DNA of 64,000 nt, taken from positions 77,610 to 141,609 of the forward strand of contig CAZHEH010000004.1 of the NCBI GenBank assembly GCA_964531695.1. Direction: 5' to 3'. Shown piece after piece: positions 1 through 7,701 of this stretch (positions are counted from its first letter, which is position 1; each line of letters starts with the position of its first letter). The translations under genes were made by a program, and so were the position numbers. Origin of the DNA: JAGXKT01 sp964531695. Lineage in GTDB: Bacteria > Planctomycetota > Phycisphaerae > SM23-33. The notes beneath the pieces were generated by a model that searched no databases, had not been told where the DNA came from, and saw only the letters and a program-made list of their open reading frames with translations.

Positions 1-590
1 CCGCGAAGAAGTCCACTGCGAAGAAGTCCACCGCGAAGAAGTCCACCCGTAAGAGCTCCGCCGCGAAGAAGACCACCGTTCAGAAGAGCTCAAAGGCCAA
101 AACGACCGGTAAAAAGTCCAATAAGGCCGGATCCAGCAAGGCAAAATCCACGAAGAAGCGCGTCACCAAGCCCCGGGCCGCCGAGGCCTCACCGCTGACC
201 AAGACGCAACTCCGGGAGCTTCGCGACCTGCTGCTGGGGAAGCGGCGTTCGCTGGTCGGCGACATGACGGGAATCCAAGACTCGAACGGCGGCTGGCAGG
301 ACGGCAACGCGGGCAGCATGCCGACGCACCCGGCCGACATCGGCACGGACAACTACGAGCACGAGTTCACGCTCGGACTGCTCGAAAGCGAGCGGGCCTT
401 GCTTGCGGAGATCGACGAGGCCCTGGAGCGCATGGAAAACGGCACCTACGGCGTCTGCCAGGGCACCGGCCAGCCGATCGGCTACCCTCGCCTTCGCGCC
501 CGTCCTTGGGCGAAGTACTGCATCGACTACGCCCGGAAGATCGAGAAAGGGCTGGTTCGCCCCGGCGAGCCCGGGCCGGAAGCCGGCTAA
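1..590 (+). CDS. DksA/TraR-family protein with Lys/Ala-rich N-terminus (5' end outside window)
   Basis: The reading frame is open from the left edge and ends with TAA at 588-590, so the start lies outside the window. About 60 visible residues are basic low-complexity sequence that begins as AKKST pentapeptide repeats and resembles the histone-H1-like tails of some planctomycete proteins. The remaining part matches the DksA/TraR fold: a helical stretch (TKTQLRELRDLLLGKRRSL), the DNYEHEFTLGLLESERALL segment and the zinc-finger region. The finger is degenerate. The canonical CxxC pairs are reduced to CxxG (VCQGTG) and CxxY (YCIDY), so zinc binding by four cysteines is unlikely. DksA proteins bind the RNA polymerase secondary channel. 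The basic tail suggests nucleic-acid contact, which is inference. Confidence 0.88.
   Translation, partial: AKKSTAKKSTAKKSTRKSSAAKKTTVQKSSKAKTTGKKSNKAGSSKAKSTKKRVTKPRAAEASPLTKTQLRELRDLLLGKRRSLVGDMTGIQDSNGGWQDGNAGSMPTHPADIGTDNYEHEFTLGLLESERALLAEIDEALERMENGTYGVCQGTGQPIGYPRLRARPWAKYCIDYARKIEKGLVRPGEPGPEAG
3..77 (+). repeat. 15-bp tandem repeats coding AKKST-like pentapeptides
   Basis: Five consecutive 15-bp units start at 3, 18, 33, 48 and 63. The first three are nearly identical (GCGAAGAAGTCCACY); the fourth and fifth have diverged. They encode the basic N-terminal tail of the DksA-like protein. More copies may lie to the left of the window. Confidence 0.85.
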
Positions 591-610
591 GCACGGAGGC
601 GCGCCCACTG

Positions 611-1282
611 GTGGGCTCAGAACCGCAGTCACCCGAAGACGGCACATGCGCCGCGCGGCACGCCGACGCTCCGGCCTGGAGACGGCTGGTACCGTGGCTC
701 GTCTTCCTGTTCCTCACCGTAGTCGGCACGTCCGCCGACCTGTGGACCAAGCATGCCGCCTTCTCCTCGCTCCTCGGCCGCCCGGAATCGGTTCGGCGAA
801 TCCGCTTCGCGCGATCCTCACTCGGGCCGGACGCCTCCGCCGCCCAGGTCCTGCGGCACGCCGGCATACGGGAGCCCGTCGGCGCCGGGGTCGAGTGGAC
901 GCTCCAGACGAATCCTGGCGTGGTGTTCGGCCTGCGGCTGCCCCGCTGGCTGGTCGGCGTGGCGACGGGCGCGGCCATCCTTCTGGTCGGATGGTTCTTC
1001 GTCTGCTCGTCCGCGACGGCGCGGGTTCTGCACGCCGCGCTGGGCTGCGTGCTGGCCGGGGCGCTGGGCAACCTCTACGATCGCCTGATCGCGACGGTTG
1101 ATCTGCCCGCCGGCGGCGGGACCATCCGACGCCAGGTGCGTGACTTCATCAACTGCGACGCCCTCGGCTGGCCGTGGGTGTACAACATCGCCGACGCCCT
1201 GCTGGTAATCGGCCTGGGGCTGCTGCTGATCCACTTCTACCTCGAGGGCCGGCGCGAGCGGAAGGCGAAGCAGGCGGTATAA
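611..1282 (+). CDS. lspA: Lipoprotein signal peptidase (signal peptidase II)
   Basis: A 223-residue membrane aspartyl protease that cleaves signal peptides from diacylglyceryl-modified prolipoproteins. The family blocks appear in order: SADLWTKH at about 41-48, NPGVVFGL at 101-108, GNLYDRLI at 153-160, VRDFIN with catalytic Asp178, and YNIADALL with catalytic Asp195. Four hydrophobic segments fit the family. The GTG start at 611 is chosen because GGAGG at 595-599 precedes it. Longer in-frame starts run into the DksA-like gene. The protein is longer than the usual 160 or so residues because of an extra N-terminal extension and a 40-residue insertion (about 52-95) before the NPG block. It lies 20 bp after the DksA-like gene and 7 bp before the M48 gene, probably in one transcript. 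Confidence 0.93.
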   Translation: MGSEPQSPEDGTCAARHADAPAWRRLVPWLVFLFLTVVGTSADLWTKHAAFSSLLGRPESVRRIRFARSSLGPDASAAQVLRHAGIREPVGAGVEWTLQTNPGVVFGLRLPRWLVGVATGAAILLVGWFFVCSSATARVLHAALGCVLAGALGNLYDRLIATVDLPAGGGTIRRQVRDFINCDALGWPWVYNIADALLVIGLGLLLIHFYLEGRRERKAKQAV

Positions 1283-1289
1283 TCCCGCC

Positions 1290-2408
1290 ATGTCGTCCCG
1301 CGAGAATCTCGCCCGACTCGCCGCCCGATTCCAGGCCGAATGGCGGCTCATCCTGGCCGCCGGTGAGGTCCTCTGGCTCGTTGCGGCCGCGGCCGTCGAA
1401 ATGCTCCTCCTGCGGCGGGTCACGAGCCCTTCCGGCGGGCCTCTGCAGTACGCCGCGCTGTCGGCCGCCGTTCTGGCCGGCGGGTACCTGGCGGCACGCA
1501 TCACGATGTCCGCGTTCTACCGGCGGTCCGCGATGCGCCTGCCGACGGCCGAACGGGCCAAACTGCCCCGCGCTGGCGACCTGATGGATGACTTCGACGA
1601 CCGCCGGGTGACCCGCGCCGCCATGATCCTCGCGGCCGTGCTGCTGTGCCACGCCTTCTTCTCCGGGCCCGCATGGATGGCAACCGCCGTGATGCTCGTC
1701 GGCGTGCTGACCGCGCTGGAGTACAGCGTAGACCGAGACGGCCGCGAACTGCCCGCCCGGCCCGTCGCGGAGGAGGAACTCGCCACCGATCCCAAGCTTG
1801 CCGCGGTGGCGCGGCTCGCCCGCGAACAGGGCCGCGAAGACGTGGAACTCATGCTGCACGACGAGCCCATGCCGGGCACCCCTGCCGTGATTCTACCCGG
1901 CGGCGGGCCGCCGCGGATCTGGCTGAGCGCGGCCGCCGTCGACGATCTGTCGCCGGACGAGCTTCGTGCCGCCGCCGCACATGAACTGGCCCACTTGGAG
2001 GGCGGGCACCCGCGGCGGCGTCTGCTGGCAACGGCCGGCTCGCGTCTGGTGTCCGTGGCGGCGCTGTGCGGGCTGCTGTGGCTCACGCGCCCTCCGGGCC
2101 GCGCCGCGGCCACGGCCGCGCTTCTGCCGACCGCCGCCCTGGCGTGGTACCTGCTTCGAGCAGCAGGGACGACCGCCGAGAAGGCGCATCGCCGCGCCCA
2201 GGAGCGGCAGGCCCACCGGCGGGCCGTCGAGATGACCGGCGACGCAGCCGGCTACCTGGGCCTGATGGCCAAGCTCTCGCCCGGCCCCGTAACGCCCCCC
2301 GACCTCGCGGCCCGGCTGCTCTCGGACGCCCCGGACCGCGCGCAGGTCGAGCGGTCCGTCCGGACCGCCCCATCCGCGGCGAACTCCCGGACCAAGAGGC
2401 GAAGTTGA
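1290..2408 (+). CDS. M48-like membrane metalloprotease
   Basis: A 372-residue protein with hydrophobic segments at roughly 23-41, 54-70, 112-143 and 245-290. The zinc-binding HExxH motif is HELAH at residues 231-235, inside the family context AAAHELAHLEGGHP. A Glu/Asp pair in AVEMTGD near 313 is a candidate third ligand. The layout matches the Ste24/HtpX (M48) group of membrane proteases, which act in protein quality control or peptide maturation. The substrate is unknown. It follows lspA by 7 bp, so a shared role at the envelope is plausible but not shown. Confidence 0.8.
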   Translation: MSSRENLARLAARFQAEWRLILAAGEVLWLVAAAAVEMLLLRRVTSPSGGPLQYAALSAAVLAGGYLAARITMSAFYRRSAMRLPTAERAKLPRAGDLMDDFDDRRVTRAAMILAAVLLCHAFFSGPAWMATAVMLVGVLTALEYSVDRDGRELPARPVAEEELATDPKLAAVARLAREQGREDVELMLHDEPMPGTPAVILPGGGPPRIWLSAAAVDDLSPDELRAAAAHELAHLEGGHPRRRLLATAGSRLVSVAALCGLLWLTRPPGRAAATAALLPTAALAWYLLRAAGTTAEKAHRRAQERQAHRRAVEMTGDAAGYLGLMAKLSPGPVTPPDLAARLLSDAPDRAQVERSVRTAPSAANSRTKRRS

Positions 2409-2429
2409 TACCGCCCGCCCGCGCTGGGT

Positions 2430-3461
2430 ATGCTCGTTCCCGTGAGCATCCGCGTCCTGGAACACACGCCGGAGGAGCTGCGCTCGGCCGTCGAAGCCGC
2501 CGGGCAGCCCGGCTACCGCGCCAAGCAACTTGCCGACTGGGTCTATGACAAGGCCGTGACGGACCCGTCGGCGATGAGCAACGTGCCGGCAGCGCTGGCC
2601 CATGAGGCGCGGGTACTGACCTCCCGCATCGCGGCTCGCGCCGATTCCCGCGACGGCACGGTCAAGTTATTGCTGGAGCTGCACGACGGCGAGCGGATCG
2701 AGTGCGTGCTGATCCCCACGCGGGACCGTGCGACCGCATGCATCTCGACTCAGGTCGGCTGCGCCTTCCGCTGCACCTTCTGCGCCACGGGCCAAGGTGG
2801 ATTCCTGCGCGACCTGACCGGCGGCGAAATCCTCGAGCAGCTCCTGCACCTCCGCCAGGCGGCCGGCCGGCAGATCACGAACGTCGTGTTCATGGGCATG
2901 GGGGAGCCGCTGGCCAACTACGACGCGACGGTGCGGGCCCTGCGGGCGATCGTCGACCCGGAGCGATTCGGCATCTCCGCGCGGTCCGTCACCGTTTCCA
3001 CGGTCGGGCTGCCGGACGGGATTCGCCGCTTGGCGACCGAGGACGTTCCCGTGACGCTGGCGCTGTCACTCCATGCGCCGAACGACGCACTGCGGCGAAA
3101 GCTGATGCCCCACGCGGCGGAGGAGCCCCTGGCCGAGATCGTATCCGCAGCGCGGGACTTCTACGCCAGCCGGAAGCGCGAGGTCACGCTGGAGTATCTG
3201 CTGCTGGCCGGCGTAAACGACTCAGCGGTTTGCGCGGATTCGCTTGCCCGGTTGGCCCACCGGCTGCGTTGCAACGTCAACGTCATCCGGTACAATCCCG
3301 TCGCCGGGCTGCCGTACGCCCGCCCCGACGGGAACGCGGCCCGCGCCTTCGTCCGGCGGCTGCGCCGGGGCGGCGTGAACGCTCACCTGCGCCGCAGCCG
3401 GGGCCGGGACGCCGAGGCCGCCTGCGGACAGCTCCGGCAGCGCGCATCCCGCACGCCGTAG
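2430..3461 (+). CDS. rlmN: Dual-specificity 23S rRNA/tRNA adenine-C2 methyltransferase RlmN
   Basis: A radical SAM enzyme that methylates A2503 of 23S rRNA, and in some species A37 of tRNAs. The radical SAM cluster motif is C111-x3-C115-x2-C118 in CAFRCTFCATG. The conserved MGMGEPLANY block, the ALSLHAP block and the C-terminal catalytic Cys332 in AACGQL are all present. The length of 343 fits the family. ATG at 2430 is used; GTG at 2442 (VSIRVLEH) is an alternative that gives a more typical N-terminus. The sigma-factor frame begins immediately after or inside the 3' end of this gene. Confidence 0.95.
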   Translation: MLVPVSIRVLEHTPEELRSAVEAAGQPGYRAKQLADWVYDKAVTDPSAMSNVPAALAHEARVLTSRIAARADSRDGTVKLLLELHDGERIECVLIPTRDRATACISTQVGCAFRCTFCATGQGGFLRDLTGGEILEQLLHLRQAAGRQITNVVFMGMGEPLANYDATVRALRAIVDPERFGISARSVTVSTVGLPDGIRRLATEDVPVTLALSLHAPNDALRRKLMPHAAEEPLAEIVSAARDFYASRKREVTLEYLLLAGVNDSAVCADSLARLAHRLRCNVNVIRYNPVAGLPYARPDGNAARAFVRRLRRGGVNAHLRRSRGRDAEAACGQLRQRASRTP

Positions 3462-3556
3462 CCACGAGACCAGCCATCGCCAGGACCACCAGCCAATCCA
3501 AGCGGGGCAAGCGAACGAAGCGGTCGCCGGAGGAATGGGCCCAGCGCGACTACGAC

Positions 3557-4120
3557 GTGCGGCTCATGCTCCGCGTCCGCGAGGGCGACGACGACGCGTT
3601 CGACGAGCTGGTCGAGCGCAACACCCGGAAGGTCCACGCCCTGATCTACCACTTCCTGGGGAATTCGGACTTGGCGGACGACCTGTGCCAGGAGGTGTTC
3701 CTGCGGATCTACCGCACGGCCGAGCGATATGTGCCGGCCGCCAAGTTCAGCACCTGGCTGTATCGCATCGTGGCCAACCTTGTGTTCAATGTGATGCGCT
3801 CGCGCAAGCGGCGGCAGATGTGGCAGTTCGGGCAGATCGGCGACGAGGACGACGACGGGCCCGCCCGCAGCTTGCCCGATGAGCGAGCGGAGAACCCCTA
3901 CGATACGATCGACGGCGAGGAGCTGCGGCAGCACGTCGCCACGGCCGTGGCCAAACTGCCCGAGAACCAACGGGTCGCTCTGGTGTTGCATCAATATGAG
4001 CACAAGAGTTATGACGAGATCGCCGAAGTCCTTGACTGCTCGCTCATGGCCGTCAAGAGCTTGCTGAGCCGGGCTCGGCAGGGGCTGCGGGAATCGCTCG
4101 ACCGATACATGAAGCCATGA
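3557..4120 (+). CDS. ECF-type RNA polymerase sigma factor (start uncertain)
   Basis: Sigma-70 family, ECF class. Region 2 runs from FDELVERNTRKVHALIYHFLGN through LADDLCQEVFLRIYRTAERYVPAAKFSTWLYRIVANL. Region 4 is LPENQRVALVLHQYEHKSYDEIAEVLDCSLMAVKSLLSRARQGL, with a clear helix-turn-helix. The frame carries protein-like sequence upstream of 3557 (a basic stretch SKRGKRTKRSPEEWAQRDYD) back to the rlmN stop at 3461, but there is no ATG, GTG or TTG in it. GTG 3557 is therefore the first conventional start and gives 187 residues. A non-canonical start further upstream is possible. The gene for a single-pass anti-sigma-like protein begins 195 bp downstream. Confidence 0.88.
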   Translation: MRLMLRVREGDDDAFDELVERNTRKVHALIYHFLGNSDLADDLCQEVFLRIYRTAERYVPAAKFSTWLYRIVANLVFNVMRSRKRRQMWQFGQIGDEDDDGPARSLPDERAENPYDTIDGEELRQHVATAVAKLPENQRVALVLHQYEHKSYDEIAEVLDCSLMAVKSLLSRARQGLRESLDRYMKP

Positions 4121-4315
4121 GGGCGAGCGGCCGAAAAAACGTCAAATGGCGCGACACCCCCACGGGCGCCGGGGTTACAGGGATGGAAGCGCATAGATCA
4201 CGTTCTCTCGACAAGCCATGTCTTGCGGGAGAGGCCGAGGGCTCCTACGCCGGGATCGGCTCTGCCCGACCGGACACAGCGCGACTGCCGAGGGAAAGCG
4301 CATACGAAACCACTT

Positions 4316-4903
4316 ATGAAATCTGCACTTAGCCAGCATGATTGGGACGACCTGTCCGCTTGGCTCGACGGCGAGTTGCCGCCCGAGCAGGCGGCGCGGG
4401 TCGCCCGCGCTGTGGCGGCGGACCCCGCGTGGTCCACCGCCGCGGACGAGTTGCGGGCCTTGGACTCCCTGCTGGTCGCGCACGCGGCGCCGGAACCGGC
4501 GGCGGACCTGCCGGCTCGCATCCGGGCCGCGGCCCGCAATGAGACGCGGGCGAAGCGTCCGGCTCCGGTGCTGCGGCTCGTCCGGTGGCTGGCCCCCGCG
4601 GCGGCAGCGGCGGCCGTCCTCATCGCGGCCGTGGCGATTCTGTCGCCCGACGGCGGCAAGGACCCTCGCCCCGCCCTGTCGTCATCCGGCGGGCGGGATG
4701 CGGGCAACGGCGGCCGGGCCGACGCGGCCAAGGTCGAGACGACCGCGGAGGTCCTGGACTCCGCCACGGAGGCGGAGGCCGAGCAACTGGCCGAGATCGT
4801 CGCGATGGAACGCCTGGACATGTTCCGGGACTACGATATCGTTAAGAACTACGACACCCTCGCCGCCATCGAGCAGTTGGAGCATGACGGCGGCGGAATG
4901 TGA
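4316..4903 (+). CDS. Probable membrane anti-sigma factor
   Basis: A 195-residue protein. The N-terminal HDWDDLSAWLDGELPPEQAARVARAVAADP segment has the anti-sigma (RseA/zf-HC2-like) pattern of a short helical domain that binds the cognate sigma, but the CxxC zinc ligands are absent. One transmembrane helix lies at about 86-106 (WLAPAAAAAAVLIAAVAIL), followed by an acidic, probably extracytoplasmic tail. The ATG at 4316 keeps this domain at the N-terminus; a longer frame upstream looks non-coding. Position after the ECF sigma gene and before a gene overlapping its stop supports a sigma/anti-sigma module. The 195-bp gap at 4121-4315 shows no clear signal. Confidence 0.75.
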   Translation: MKSALSQHDWDDLSAWLDGELPPEQAARVARAVAADPAWSTAADELRALDSLLVAHAAPEPAADLPARIRAAARNETRAKRPAPVLRLVRWLAPAAAAAAVLIAAVAILSPDGGKDPRPALSSSGGRDAGNGGRADAAKVETTAEVLDSATEAEAEQLAEIVAMERLDMFRDYDIVKNYDTLAAIEQLEHDGGGM

Positions 4904-4914
4904 ATGATGGAACG

Positions 4915-5598
4915 ATGAAGCGTTGGACTGTGATCATCCTGGCCGTGTGCGTCCTGGCCGGCGTGGCGGCCGCCGACGGCGAAGCCGACTTTCACGCCCG
5001 AAGGCGCGGGCACCCCGGCGACGTGGCCAGCCAGCTCCGGCTGAAGCTCAAGCTGCTGCGCACGATCGGCAGCGAGCGGGTAATGGTTTCTCTCTCGCAC
5101 GCCCGCGAGAGCTGGGAGGGCCTCACGCCCGATCAGCGGGAGCGCTATCGCGACCAGGCCATGGCCTTCCTGCGAGAGAACCCCGAGCGCCAGGCCGAAC
5201 TGCTGGACCACTACGACAAGCTCATCGCCATGACGCCCCGCCAGCGGTCGAAGTACCGCTATCGGGCCGCGTGGCTGAAGGCCGTCGTGGACTGGCTCGA
5301 GGACAACGACCCGGACCGCGTCAAGGCGCTGAAGGAGATGGCGCCGGCCGACCGGGCGCGGGAGTTCATCTCGCTGCGGGACCGACTCGCGAAAGAGGGC
5401 AAGATCACGCTGCCGGCGAAGCCATCGACACGGCCGGCCGCTGAGGACGCCCCCACCACGCGCCCGGCCGACGCCGAGCCGACCGACGCGGAAGGGCCGG
5501 AACCCCCGGCCGAGGACGTGACCGAGGAAGCCGCCGAGGTCGAGGCCATGGACGTCGAGGCACCCGAACCGGGCGACGGCGATTCGGACGGCTCCTGA
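4915..5598 (+). CDS. Exported helical protein, DUF3106-like
   Basis: A 227-residue protein with a signal peptide (MKRWTVIILAVCVLAGVAAADG). The helical core has short repeats of the type LTPDQRERYRDQAMAFLRENPE and MTPRQRSKYRYRAAWLKAVVDWL, which resembles DUF3106-type exported proteins. The last 65 residues are a Pro/Glu/Asp/Thr-rich acidic tail that is probably disordered. ATG 4915 is chosen for the clean signal peptide. GTG 4900 is an alternative that would overlap the anti-sigma stop as GTGA and suggest translational coupling. Function is unknown; the position after a sigma/anti-sigma pair suggests envelope sensing or a target of that system. Confidence 0.7.
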   Translation: MKRWTVIILAVCVLAGVAAADGEADFHARRRGHPGDVASQLRLKLKLLRTIGSERVMVSLSHARESWEGLTPDQRERYRDQAMAFLRENPERQAELLDHYDKLIAMTPRQRSKYRYRAAWLKAVVDWLEDNDPDRVKALKEMAPADRAREFISLRDRLAKEGKITLPAKPSTRPAAEDAPTTRPADAEPTDAEGPEPPAEDVTEEAAEVEAMDVEAPEPGDGDSDGS

Positions 5599-5672
5599 GC
5601 CGTTCCGCCCCCGCGTGCACCGCAAGCGGCCCCGTCGCGGGCCGGGGGACGCAATCCGCCGAGAAGATTTAC

Positions 5673-5701
5673 TGGACATATCCGCCGCCTGCCGATATAG
5701 A
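5673..5701 (+). promoter_or_regulatory. Sigma-70-like promoter of the leu leader
   Basis: The -35 box TGGACA (5673-5678, 5/6 match) and -10 box TATAGA (5696-5701, 4/6) are separated by exactly 17 bp. The predicted transcript starts near 5707, just ahead of the leader-peptide ribosome site. It sits in the 296-bp gap between the exported-protein gene and leuA. Confidence 0.7.
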
Positions 5702-5718
5702 TGACAGGTGAGATCACT

Positions 5719-5778
5719 ATGAAGATCCGTCGCGACAGCTTGGGCCTGGCTCTTCTGCTCGGTCTTCTGCTGCGCTGA
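5719..5778 (+). CDS. leuL: leu operon leader peptide (19 aa, 8 Leu)
   Basis: A short ORF of 19 codons, MKIRRDSLGLALLLGLLLR, with ATG at 5719 and TGA at 5776-5778. The Shine-Dalgarno AGGTGAG at 5706-5712 is at ideal spacing. Eight of the last 12 codons are Leu (one TTG, four CTG, two CTT, one CTC, at 5740-5772). It is followed by mutually exclusive RNA structures and a terminator before leuA. This is the classical layout of ribosome-mediated attenuation: slow translation of Leu codons under leucine limitation lets the antiterminator form. Confidence 0.85.
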   Translation: MKIRRDSLGLALLLGLLLR

Positions 5779-5821
5779 CGGATCGCGGACCCAGACCGGA
5801 CAGCACCGGGCCCCGCGATCC
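5760..5821 (+). promoter_or_regulatory. leu attenuator: protector and antiterminator helices
   Basis: Helix 1:2 can form between GGTCT at 5761-5765 (inside the Leu codons) and AGACC at 5793-5797, extended by C5760-G5798. It encloses the next strand. Helix 2:3, the antiterminator, pairs GGATCGCGG at 5780-5788 with CCGCGATCC at 5813-5821 (9 bp, no mismatch). Because 5813-5818 also forms the left arm of the terminator, 2:3 and the terminator exclude each other. A ribosome stalled on the Leu codons would cover 5761-5765 and favour 2:3. Confidence 0.75.
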
Positions 5822-5844
5822 AAACAGGTCGCGGGGCTCTTTTT
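5808..5844 (+). terminator. leu attenuator terminator (rho-independent)
   Basis: A stem of eight perfect pairs, CCCCGCGA (5811-5818) with TCGCGGGG (5829-5836), can be extended by three pairs at its base (GGG 5808-5810 with CTC 5837-5839, one G-U). It is followed by TTTTT at 5840-5844. It lies 32 nt after the leader stop codon and 50 nt before the leuA start, so it would stop transcription before leuA. Confidence 0.88.
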
Positions 5845-5894
5845 GATGGGGCCTGAGGCGAAGGCCCACGCCCGCAACACCGGGAGTCGAAGCC

Positions 5895-7592
5895 ATGACA
5901 CCGCAAACGACAGACGCTCCGAAGTACGCCATGCCCGGCGCGATCGAGCTGCCGGACCGCCGATGGCCGTCCCGCACGCTCACGCGCAGCCCGCAGTGGT
6001 GCTCCGTCGACCTGCGCGACGGCAACCAGGCGCTGCCGAACCCGCTCGGGCCGGACGACAAGCTCGCGTACTTCGATCTCCTGCAACGGATCGGCTTCCG
6101 GCACATCGAGGTGTCGTTCCCCTCGGCCAGCCGGGACGACTTCGCCTTCACCCGCCGCCTGGTTGACGAGGACCGGGTGGGCGAAGACGTGTTCCTGATG
6201 GTCCTGACCCAATGCCGCGAGCAGCTCATCGAGCGGACGCTCGAGTCGGTCGCGGGCGCGCCTCGGGCGATCATCCACGCCTACTGCGCCGCCTCCGAGC
6301 TGCACCGCCGGCAGGTCTTCGACACCTCGCGCGAGGAACTCCTGGCGATGGTCGATCGCAGCTTCCGGCAGATTCGCGCGGGAGCCGACGCCATGGCCCC
6401 CGCCGACGTCCGTGTGGAATTCTCGCCGGAGGAGTTCACCGACACGGACCCCGAGTTCTCGCTCGAGCTGTGCGAGACGGCCTTCGCCGCGTGGGGCAAG
6501 GCCACGCCCGAGCGACCGATGATCCTGAACCTGCCGGCCACAGTCGAGCGCCGCCCACCGAATCAGTACGCGGACATGATCGAGTGGTTCTGCCGTCGTT
6601 TCAGCCGGCGAGACTGCGTGACGATCTCCGTCCACGCGCACAACGACCAGGGCATGGCCGTGGCCGCCACGGAGCTGACCCTGCTGGCCGGGGCGGACCG
6701 CGTCGAGGGCGCCCTGTTCGGCCACGGGGAGCGGACGGGCAACGTGGACCTCGTCACGCTCGCGAACAACCTGTACGCCCGCGGCATCGAGACGGGGCTG
6801 GACTTCTCGAACCTGCCGGCGATCGCCGCGGAGATCGAGCGGCTGACCGGCATGCCCGTCGCGCCGAGGCAGCCGTACGCCGGCGAGTACGTCTTCTGCG
6901 CGTTCTCCGGCTCGCACCAGGACGCCATCCGCAAGGGAATGAACCGCTTGGGCGAGGCCCCCGGCAAGTTCGGCATGCGTTGGAAGGTGCCGTACCTGCA
7001 CGTGGACCCGACCGACCTCGGACGGAAGTACGAGGGGTTGATCCGCATCAACTCGCAGTCCGGCAAGGGCGGGGCCTCGTGGGTGCTGGAGCGCGACTTC
7101 AACCTCGAACCACCCCGCGCCATGCAGCCGGAGATCGGCCGCGCCGTGCAGAGGTACTCCGACGAGGTCGGCCGCGAGATCACCAGCACCGAGGTCTACA
7201 AGGTGTTCGAGGAGGAGTTCGTGACGCCGGCCGGGCCGATCAAGCTGCTGGGCTACTGGCCCCGCCCGGATTACGTGGACCCGACGCACATCCATGGCGA
7301 GGTCCGCATCCGCCTCAACGGCGAGGAGAAGCGGCTGAGCGGCGACGGGAACGGCCCGATCTCGGCCTTCGTGCAAGCGATGCACGAGCTGGGCGCGGAA
7401 CCGTTCAGCATCGACGACTACCATGAGCAGGCGATCGGCCGCGGCGCCGACGCTCGGGCGGTCGCCTACGTGCCGCTTCGATTCGACTCGGGCGAGACGC
7501 TCTTCGGCGTCGGCATGGACACGAACATCGACCAGGCGGCCGTGCGGGCCATCGTGGCGGGGCTGAACCGCAAGGTTCTGCAGGACGGCTGA
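5895..7592 (+). CDS. leuA: 2-isopropylmalate synthase (long form)
   Basis: A 565-residue enzyme that condenses acetyl-CoA with 2-oxoisovalerate, the first committed step of leucine synthesis. The DRE-TIM metallolyase core begins with the CSVDLRDGNQAL motif and includes the metal-binding HxH in SVHAHNDQG. The C-terminal LeuA allosteric domain (about 430-560) normally binds leucine for feedback inhibition. The length and N-terminal extension fit the actinobacterial/planctomycete long type. The gene sits behind a leucine attenuator, so transcriptional and allosteric control both respond to leucine. glyA starts 109 bp downstream. Confidence 0.96.
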   Translation: MTPQTTDAPKYAMPGAIELPDRRWPSRTLTRSPQWCSVDLRDGNQALPNPLGPDDKLAYFDLLQRIGFRHIEVSFPSASRDDFAFTRRLVDEDRVGEDVFLMVLTQCREQLIERTLESVAGAPRAIIHAYCAASELHRRQVFDTSREELLAMVDRSFRQIRAGADAMAPADVRVEFSPEEFTDTDPEFSLELCETAFAAWGKATPERPMILNLPATVERRPPNQYADMIEWFCRRFSRRDCVTISVHAHNDQGMAVAATELTLLAGADRVEGALFGHGERTGNVDLVTLANNLYARGIETGLDFSNLPAIAAEIERLTGMPVAPRQPYAGEYVFCAFSGSHQDAIRKGMNRLGEAPGKFGMRWKVPYLHVDPTDLGRKYEGLIRINSQSGKGGASWVLERDFNLEPPRAMQPEIGRAVQRYSDEVGREITSTEVYKVFEEEFVTPAGPIKLLGYWPRPDYVDPTHIHGEVRIRLNGEEKRLSGDGNGPISAFVQAMHELGAEPFSIDDYHEQAIGRGADARAVAYVPLRFDSGETLFGVGMDTNIDQAAVRAIVAGLNRKVLQDG

Positions 7593-7701
7593 GCCGCGCC
7601 GGGCCGGGCTTGCGTCCCGCGGCGCGGGCCGGTAGAGTACCGGCTCGCCTTTACGCCGGGGAGGCGGCTATGCGCACCCGGCCGGCAGACGACAGGAGAC
7701 G

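Noticed and set aside
3..77. Tandem 15-bp repeats as a CRISPR-like or minisatellite array
   Set aside because: There are no unique spacers, the units are in frame and encode the basic protein tail.
4117..4332. Possible 71-residue gene between sigma and anti-sigma genes
   Set aside because: No ribosome site, no recognisable pattern, and it overlaps both neighbouring genes.
5259..7424. A 721-codon open frame on the minus strand
   Set aside because: Antisense to leuA and the leader region, with no recognisable domain.
7593..7701. Glycine or TPP riboswitch before glyA or thiE
   Set aside because: No conserved core of either riboswitch was recognised; the glyA-thiE gap is only 16 bp.
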